Source of the DNA: Tetraselmis striata
Lineage: Eukaryota; Chlorophyta; Chlorodendrophyceae; Chlorodendrales; Chlorodendraceae
Assembly (NCBI GenBank): GCA_006384855.1
Contig: VCJN01001150.1
Span: forward strand, 186,001 to 250,000
Direction of reading: 5' to 3'
DNA length: 64,000 bases
This document shows, piece after piece, positions 57,531-64,000 of this stretch; within the stretch, counting starts at the first letter, position 1; each line of letters starts with the position of its first letter. The notes beneath the pieces were generated by a model. It was not told the origin of the DNA, made no database searches, and saw nothing but the letters and a program-made list of their open reading frames with translations. A program made the translations under genes and the position numbers.

Positions 57531-58975
57531 CCTACGAGTCTATCGCCGACCTCAGAGATTGTGTTCGTCGCAACGAGATGCTACCTCTGAACCCTGCTGA
57601 CAGCGACGCGGCGTTGGGGCGAGATGTCGGCGCAGGCGGCGGTGCGGGCTTCGCGTCCCGAGACGAGGGCTCCTTAGGCGGAGATGCGGGTCGGGGAGGC
57701 GGAGATGCGGCACCGCCACGTGAAGATGTGGCCCTGCGACTCCCACCAGCGGCACCCGAAGGCGCCTGACGGCTTGACGGGGCTTCGCGTTTCGGCTTAG
57801 GCGCCTGGAAGGGGTCGTCGTCCTCCAACTCTTTCGCCATCTTAAAGGAGGAGTCGGCCCACGCTTCTTGGAATGCTTCTTGCGCAGCTTAATGGGCAAC
57901 AAGCTGCTGCTCTTGCCTCCATAGGTGGAGATGCGGGTCGGGGAGGCGGAGATGCGGCACCGCCACGGGAAGATGTGGCCCTGCGACTCCCACCAGCGGC
58001 ACCCGAAGGCGCCTGACGGCTTGACGTGGCTTCGCGTTTCGGCTTAGGCGCCTGGAAGGGGTCGTCGTCCTCCAACTCTTTCGCCATCTTAAAGGAGGAG
58101 TCGGCCCACGCTTCTTGGAATGCTTCTTGCGCAGCTTAATGGGCAACAAGCTGCTGCTCTTGCCTCCATAGGTGGAGATGCGGGTCGGGGAGGCGGAGAT
58201 GCGGCACCGCCACGGGAAGATGTGGCCCTGCGACTCCCACCAGCGGCACCCGAAGGCGCCTGACGGCTTGACGTGGCTTCGCGTTTCGGCTTAGGCGCCT
58301 GGAAGGGGTCGTCGTCCTCCAACTCTTTCGCCATCTTAAAGGAGGAGTCGGCCCACGCTTCTTGGAATGCTTCTTGCGCAGCTTATTGGGCTACAAGCTG
58401 CTGCTCTCGCCTCCATAGGTGGAGATGCGGGTCGGGGAGGCGGAGATGCGGCACCGCCACGGGAAGATGTGGCCCTGCGACTCCCACCAGCGGCACCCGA
58501 AGGCGCCTGACGGCTTGACGTGGCTTCGCGTTTCGGCTTAGGCGTCTGGAAGGGGTCGTCGTCCTCCAACTCTTTCGCCATCTTGAAGGAGGACTCGGCC
58601 CGCGCTTCTTGGAATGCTTTTTGCGCAGCTTAATGGGCGACAAGCTGGTCTTGCCTCCCGTGCTCAACGCACCGTGCGGGCGCTTCGTCGCACTCGAAGG
58701 CTGAGGCTCACTCGGCGGTTTGGCAGTCTCCGAGGGACCAAGCCTGCTCGGGGGAGGGGCGGAGCTGCTCGAAGCTCTATCAAGAGACCTGCTGCAGCGC
58801 CGTCTTGGGAGCCATCTCCGCCGGACCCCGGTGGCGGTGGTTGAGATGCGGGCTTAGAGGACCCGCCAGCCTGACGCGGCGCCGCTACGACCTGGTAGTA
58901 GCGGTCGTCGACCAAGACGGTGGGGGGTAAAGAGCCGGCTCGGCAACCTTCCAGTATGAGGATTTTTATGACAAA
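57531..58975 (-). repeat. 247-bp coding-like tandem repeat, right arm, four units, plus lead-in
   Basis: Mirrors 55201-56420. Unit ATGs on the minus strand are at 58581, 58334, 58087 and 57840, exactly 247 bp apart, so this arm has one unit more than the left. The lead-in is at 58626-58975. Confidence 0.85.
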
Positions 58976-60440
58976 AAGGGGATTTAATTGCCCATATGCT
59001 TTACAATACTATACAGATTGCAAGGCAGTACCACTAATGCCTGATATTTGCTCGCGGCACGCCGCAGATTGCTGCAGCGCTGCACCGCAGATGCTGCCTT
59101 AAGGCATGCTTCTATTGCCTAGATGGCTGCAAACCATTTTGTATGCGGGGCTGCATGGCATAGAAGGGATGTGAACACGCACATGCTTGACGATACTATG
59201 CAGATTGCAAGGCAGTAGGGCTAATACGTTATATTTGCTGGCGGCACGCCGCAGATTGCCGCAGCGCTGCACCGCAGATGCTGCCTTAAGGCATGCTTTA
59301 ATTGCCTGGATGGCTGCAAACCATTTATTAGTATGCGGGGCTGCATGGCATAGAAGGGATATGAATACGCACCTGCTTGTCGATACCATACAGATTGCAG
59401 GGCAGTAGGGATAATACGTTATATTTGCTGGCGGCACGCCGCAGATTGCTGCAGCGCTGCACCGCAGATGCTGCCTTTAAGCATGCTTTGATTGCCTAGA
59501 TGGCTGCAAACCATTTATTAGTATGCGGGGCTGCATGGCATGGAAGGGATGTGAACACGCACCGGCTTGACGATACTATACGGACTGCAAGGCAGTAGGG
59601 CTAATACGTTATATTTGCTGGCGGCACGCCGCAGATTGCTGCAGCGCTGCACCGCAGATGCTGCCTTAAGGCATGCTTTAATTGCCTAGATGGCTGCAAA
59701 CCATTTGTTAGTATGCGGGGCTGCATGGCATAGAAGGGATATGAACACGCACCGGCTTGACGATACTATACGGACTGCAAGGCAGTAGGGATAATACGTT
59801 ATATTTGCTGGCGGCACGCCGCAGATTGCTGCAGCCATTTGCCTACATGGCTGCAAACCATTTCGTATGCGGGGCTGCATGGCATGAAAGGGATATGAAC
59901 ACGCACCGGCTTGACGATACTATACGGACTGCAAGGCAGTAGGGCTAATGCCTGATATTTGCTGGCGGCACGCCGCAGATTGCTGCAGCGCTGCACCGCA
60001 GATGCTGCCTTAAGGCATGTTTTAATTGACTGGATGGCTGCAAACCATTTGTTAGTATGCGGGGCTGCATGGCATAGAAGGGATATGAACACGCACCTAC
60101 TTGACGATACTATACGGACTGCAAGGCAGTAGGGCTAATACGTTATATTTGCTGGCGGCACGCCGCAGATTGCCGCAGCGCTGCACCGCAGATGCCTTAA
60201 GGCATGTTTTAATTGCCTGGATGGCTGCAAACCATTTATTAGTATGCGGGGCTGCATGGCATAGAAGGGATATGAATACGCACCGGCTTGACGATACCAT
60301 ACAGATTGCAGGGCAGTAGGGATAATACGTTATATTTGCTGGCGGCACGCCGCAGATTGCTGCAGCGCTGCACCGCAGATGCTGCCTTTAAGCATGCTTT
60401 GATTGCCTAGATGGCTGCAAACCATTTAGTATGCGGGGCT
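58976..60440 (-). repeat. 190-bp satellite array, right arm, about 8 units
   Basis: Same satellite as 47866-55200, reverse complemented, but 5,890 bp shorter. It includes one short variant unit near 59830-59870. Confidence 0.95.
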
Positions 60441-61137
60441 GCATGAATCACCAACATGCGCCGGTCGCGGCGCGTTGGCGCGTTGGCGCCCCGCTGCGCC
60501 GGCCGCGGCGCGTTGGCGCCCCGCTGCGCCGGCCGCGGCGCGTTGGCGCCCCGCTGCGCCGGCCGCGGCGCGTTGGCGCCCCGCTGCGCCGGCCGCGGCG
60601 CGTTGGCGCCCCGCTGCGCCGGCCGCGGCGCGTTGGCGCCCCGCTGCGCCGGCCGCGGCGCGTTGGCGCCCCGCTGCGCCGGCCGCGGCGCGTTGGCGCC
60701 CCGCTGCGCCGGCCGCGGCGCGTTGGCGCCCCGCTGCGCCGGCCGCGGCGCGTTGGCGCCCCGCTGCGCCGGCCGCGGCGCGTTGGCGCCCCGCTGCGCG
60801 GCCGCGGCGCGTTGGCGCCCCGCTGCGCCGGCCGCGGCGCGTTGGCGCCCCGCTGCGCCGGCCGCGGCGCGTTGGCGCCCCGCTGCGCCGGCCGCGGCGC
60901 GTTGGCGCCCCGCTGCCCCGGCCGCGGCGCGTTGGCGCCCCGCTGCCCCGGCCGCGGCGCGTTGGCGCCCCGCTGCCCCGGCCGCGGCGCGTTGGCGCCC
61001 CGCTGCCCCGGCCGCGGCGCGTTGGCGCCCCGCTGCCCCGGCCGCGGCGCGTTGGCGCCCGCTGCCCCGGCCGCGGCGCGTTGGCGCCCCGCTGCCCCGG
61101 CCGCGGCGCGTTGGCGCCCCGCTGCCCCGGCCGCGCT
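60441..61137 (-). repeat. 30-bp GC-rich minisatellite, right arm, about 22 units
   Basis: Reverse complement of the 47203-47850 array with the same two-block order of variants. The GGCGCAG-type block is larger (about 14 units) and the GGGGCAG-type block smaller (about 8) than on the left. Two units are a base short (near 60800 and 61060). Confidence 0.95.
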
Positions 61138-61301
61138 AGCAAAGGAAGTGCGGTTTGTGAAATCGACGGACAGGAGTCGATTAAACTCTTATCTGCGGTT
61201 GAGAATGATTTGTTGTGATAGTTGATTATGATTAATGAGGTATTGTCCAGGGAGCTATGGCAGCGAATTTCAAGCTGCATGAATCCCTTGTCACGGACCA
61301 G

Positions 61302-63178
61302 ACACGAACCCATGTTGCTTGCCGAGGTGCTCCGAGAGATGCGCCCTTAAAGTCGCCGAATCTCTTCCGACGACCAACCACAAGGCGCGTCCGTTGGTGT
61401 CGGGGTTTCTTGGGTGCTTTGGCGCGATGAGAAGTACACGACCCGCTGTCAGCAGGCTGTCGAGGTAGTCCATTCGCGGCAGGGGCCTTTGCGTCATGTA
61501 GGTGCCCGGAATCTGCACGCGATAGATTACCGCCTTGGAGGCCGCCAGCAGCTATAGGAGCAAATTCAGGTGAGTGAACCAAGGCGACATGGCAACGACA
61601 AAGGGCTCCTTGCCTAGGGCAGCGTTACAAGAGCTAGGGGCGACAGTACACGGGTTTGTACACGAGAGATGCGGGCGTTCACCTGCCCCCACTGCGGAGA
61701 TGCGGGTAATCCCACCCTTTACGGCGGTCAATTCGATCCCTCCACCCTCCGCATATCTTGCTCGCCAGTCGTGCCAGCGGTGGCCTCAGCCACCGCTGCT
61801 TTGACGTCCGGGAGGACGTACCTGTCGTCCCCAATGTGGGCCTCCGGGTTCCAGTGCCGCGTCTCTTTCGCCGGCGTCATGGTTCTCGCCGTCTCGCATA
61901 CACGAACCCACGTTGCTTGCCGAGGTGCTCCGAGAGATGCGCCCTTAAAGTCGCCGAATCTCTTCCGACGACCAACCACAAGGCGCGTCTGTTGGTGTCG
62001 GGATTTCTTGGGTGCTTTGACGCGATGAGAAGTACACGACCCGCTTTCAACAGACTGTGGATAGGTAGTTGCGGGCGGGGCCCTTGCGTCAAGTAGGTGC
62101 TCGGAATCTGCACGCAACAGATTATTTTCCGCCTTGTAGGCCGGCAGCAGCGGTAGGAGCAAATTCAGGTGAGTGAACCAAGGCGACATGACAACAACAA
62201 AGGGATACTTGCACAGGTCAGCGTTACAAGAGCTAGGGGCGACAGTACACGGGTTTGCACGCGGGAGATGCGAGCGCTCATATGCCCCCACTGCGGAGAT
62301 GCGGCGGGTAATCCCACCCTCTACCTTTAAATTCTCTCCACCCTCCGCATCTCTTGCTCGTCAGTCGTGCCAGCGGTGGCTTCAGCCACCGCTGCTTTGA
62401 CGTCCGTGAGGACGTACCCGTCGTCTTCAATGTGGGCCTCCGGGTTCCAGTGCCGCGTCTCTTTCGCCGGCGTCATGGTTCTCGCCGTCTCGCATACACG
62501 AACCCGCGTTGGTTGCCGAGGTGCTCCGAGAGATGCGCCCTTAAAGTCGCCGAATCTCGTCCGACGACCAACCACAAGGCGCGTCTATTGGTGTCGGGAT
62601 TTCTTGGGTGCTTTGACGCGATGAGAAGTGCACGACCCGCTTTCAACAGACTGTGGAGGTAATTCATTTGCGGGCGGGGCCCTTGCGTCAAGTAGGTGCT
62701 TGGAATCTGCACGCAACAGATTTCCGCCTTGTAGGCCGGCAGCAGCGGTAGGAGCAAATTCAGGTGAGTGAACCAAGGCGACGTGACTACGACAAAGGGA
62801 TACTTGCACAGGGCAGCGTTACAAGAGCTAGGGGCGACAGTACACGGGTTTGTACGCGAGAGATGCGAGCGCTCATACGGCCCCACTGCGGAGATGCGGG
62901 TAATCCCACCCTCTACCTTTAAATTCTCTCCACCCTCCGCATATCTTGCTCGCCAGTCGTGCCAGCGGTGGCTTCAGCCACCGCTGCTTTGACGTCCGTG
63001 AGGACGTACCCGTCGTCCCCAATGTGGGCCTCCGGGTTCCAGTGCCGCATCTCTCGCCGCCGCCATGGTTCTCGCCGTCTCGCATACACGAACCCACGTT
63101 GGTTGCCGAGGTGCTCCGAGAGATGCGCCCTTAAAGTCGCCGAATCTCGTCCGACGACCAACTTCAAGGCGTCGACAA
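61302..63178 (-). repeat. ~595-bp coding-like tandem repeat, right arm
   Basis: Mirrors 45160-47036 with SNPs and a few indels. Each unit keeps the LLKAGRVLLIASKHPRNPDT and EQEMRRVERI type peptides in most copies. Confidence 0.75.
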
Positions 63179-64000
63179 TTGTCACATCTCGCCCCCTCCT
63201 GACGGCAGTGAGTGGCGCGCAGGAATTGAGAAAGATGATGAGGAGCAGCCCCCCCCCCCCCCCCCCCCCCTCCCCCGCCACGTTGTCGACATTGGCAGGA
63301 CCCGAGCCGTAGTCCGGGTCTGCCATGACGAGGGCTTTTGCCGGGCCATTTTACCAGGGGACGAGATTCGCATCTGCCGGTGAGCTTCTTGGACATACTC
63401 GTTGCAAATCCCCCGCAACTCGTTGTACACAAGCCGGTGGTCTTCAGAGGCCAAGAAGGCCCGCATGTTCATCGTGCTGCCTCTCGCCCCTGCCCCTCTC
63501 TTGCAGTCTGAGGTCATCGGGTATCGCGGATCGTGCATGATGTGTTATAGGTCGTTGGCAGACAAGGACGAAAACACGAAGCGGGTGGGAAACGGGGCGG
63601 GTGTCATCACTCATGTCGAGATGCGCGACGGCGAGGTGCGCTTAACGCAGCCCACGGCGCCCTGATGAGAGATGCAAGCGAAGATGCGAGTCCGCGTACC
63701 GTTGGAGTCGCTCCTGGGAGAGGGACCAAAGGTGGCACACCTTGAGGCTTGGGGGGTCAGGCTGAGGCTCGCCGTGAGGCGAAGGCTGCGAATCTCCGGC
63801 CCCGGGCCATAGCGGTCCGCTTCCATGTTGCCCACCGCCCGGCTGCATGGGCCTCATGGGCTGAGTCGTGGGTATTGGCGCCTGAGACGCCCTCCTGCCG
63901 GAACGCAAGTGCATCTGCGGAGAATCTTGCGCCATGGGGGTCACTAGCAGTGTGTCGAGAGCCCTGCTCGTTGGGTCAAAGCCAAGTGCAGCCGCAGATG
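63179..64000 (-). CDS. Right-arm copy of the unknown coding-like region (runs off the window)
   Basis: Mirrors 44340-45160. On the minus strand it reads MAQDSPQMHLRSGRRASQAP from 63935 and SEDHRLVYNELRGICNEYVQ, with a poly-C tract (plus strand) at 63249-63271 in the place of the left-arm poly-G. An indel near 63548 breaks the second frame's start relative to the left copy. The arm is still identical in layout at the last base, so the duplication extends past the window. Confidence 0.35.

Larger units (their letters stand above)
44340..64000. repeat. Giant inverted repeat: left arm 44340-56720, loop 56721-57236, right arm 57237-64000 (continues)
   Basis: Every block of the left arm recurs reverse-complemented in the right arm in mirrored order. 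Matching positions sum to ~108338 for the outer blocks, 108309 at the satellite edge, 114199 between satellite and 247-bp array, and 113952 near the loop. Thus the left arm has 5,890 bp more satellite, and the right arm has one more 247-bp unit and about one more 30-bp unit. The arms differ by scattered SNPs and indels (for example 56540-56560 against 57395-57415). The window ends inside the right arm, so the outer boundary is not seen. Long arms made of tandem arrays around a small loop match the architecture of foldback/Galileo-like elements. A segmental inverted duplication is the alternative. Confidence 0.9.

Noticed and set aside
44340..64000. The inverted repeat as a simple long-read chimera (missed hairpin adapter)
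   Set aside because: Such chimeras give arms identical except for random error and no loop. Here the arms differ by real copy-number blocks (31, 1 and 1 units) and there is a 515-bp unique loop. Misassembly within the arrays remains possible, as the mosaic-end sequence shows.

Overview
The window is nuclear DNA of a eukaryote, almost certainly a chlorophyte green alga. Two confidently read genes are split into many short exons by 90-390 bp introns with GTGCG-type donors. Many introns carry long poly-C or poly-G tracts. A very large secreted hydroxyproline-rich-type wall or matrix protein is encoded, with an RRRHLLQ motif of the kind common in volvocine extracellular proteins. DIRS/PAT-like tyrosine-recombinase retroelement remains are also present. 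I see no operons, prokaryotic genes or CRISPR arrays and did not recognise any tRNA or rRNA gene. The species cannot be named from sequence alone.

Layout. 1-1.7 kb: 5' part of a minus-strand PlsC-family lysophospholipid acyltransferase (LPEAT/LPCAT-like), six exons visible, running off the left edge. 2.3-5.5 kb: decayed tyrosine-recombinase retroelement with split direct repeats. 5.6-6.5 kb: inverted-repeat element holding a TGTC microsatellite. 7.0-8.1 kb: minus-strand pseudogene interrupted by a hAT-like MITE with a clean 8-bp target duplication. 11.3-14.65 kb: complete minus-strand gene for the second-step splicing factor SLU7 in 11 exons. 15.4-18.3 kb: three tandem copies of a ~0.93-kb element with 20-bp terminal inverted repeats. 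19.0-19.8 kb: broken ORF with a duplicated W-x-C-x-x-C-Y-Q motif. 22.4-38.4 kb: one giant minus-strand gene with a signal peptide, acidic Ser/Asp domain, about 12.4 kb of Pro-Thr-Pro-Ala repeats, Cys-rich modules and a C-terminal domain of eight ~36-residue repeats. 39.0-39.8 kb: MITE-like element. 40.2-43.8 kb: two decayed element-type reading frames, one gag-like.

44.3-64.0 kb is a giant inverted repeat. A ~515-bp unique loop (56721-57236) is flanked by mirrored arms built from four nested tandem arrays: ~595-bp coding-like units, a 30-bp GC-rich minisatellite, a 190-bp satellite and 247-bp coding-like units. The left arm is 12.4 kb. The right arm is 6.8 kb up to the window edge. Their difference is explained by array copy number, chiefly 5,890 bp (31 x 190) of satellite. 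This long-TIR, tandem-array architecture resembles foldback/Galileo-type elements and is the best candidate here for something undescribed.

Functionally the acyltransferase (membrane lipid remodelling), SLU7 (spliceosome) and the matrix protein are unrelated neighbours. Everything between them is repetitive or mobile. Assembly quality needs care: an exact Tn5/Nextera mosaic-end sequence sits inside the satellite at 52731-52748, and several apparent frameshifts lie in short G or C runs.
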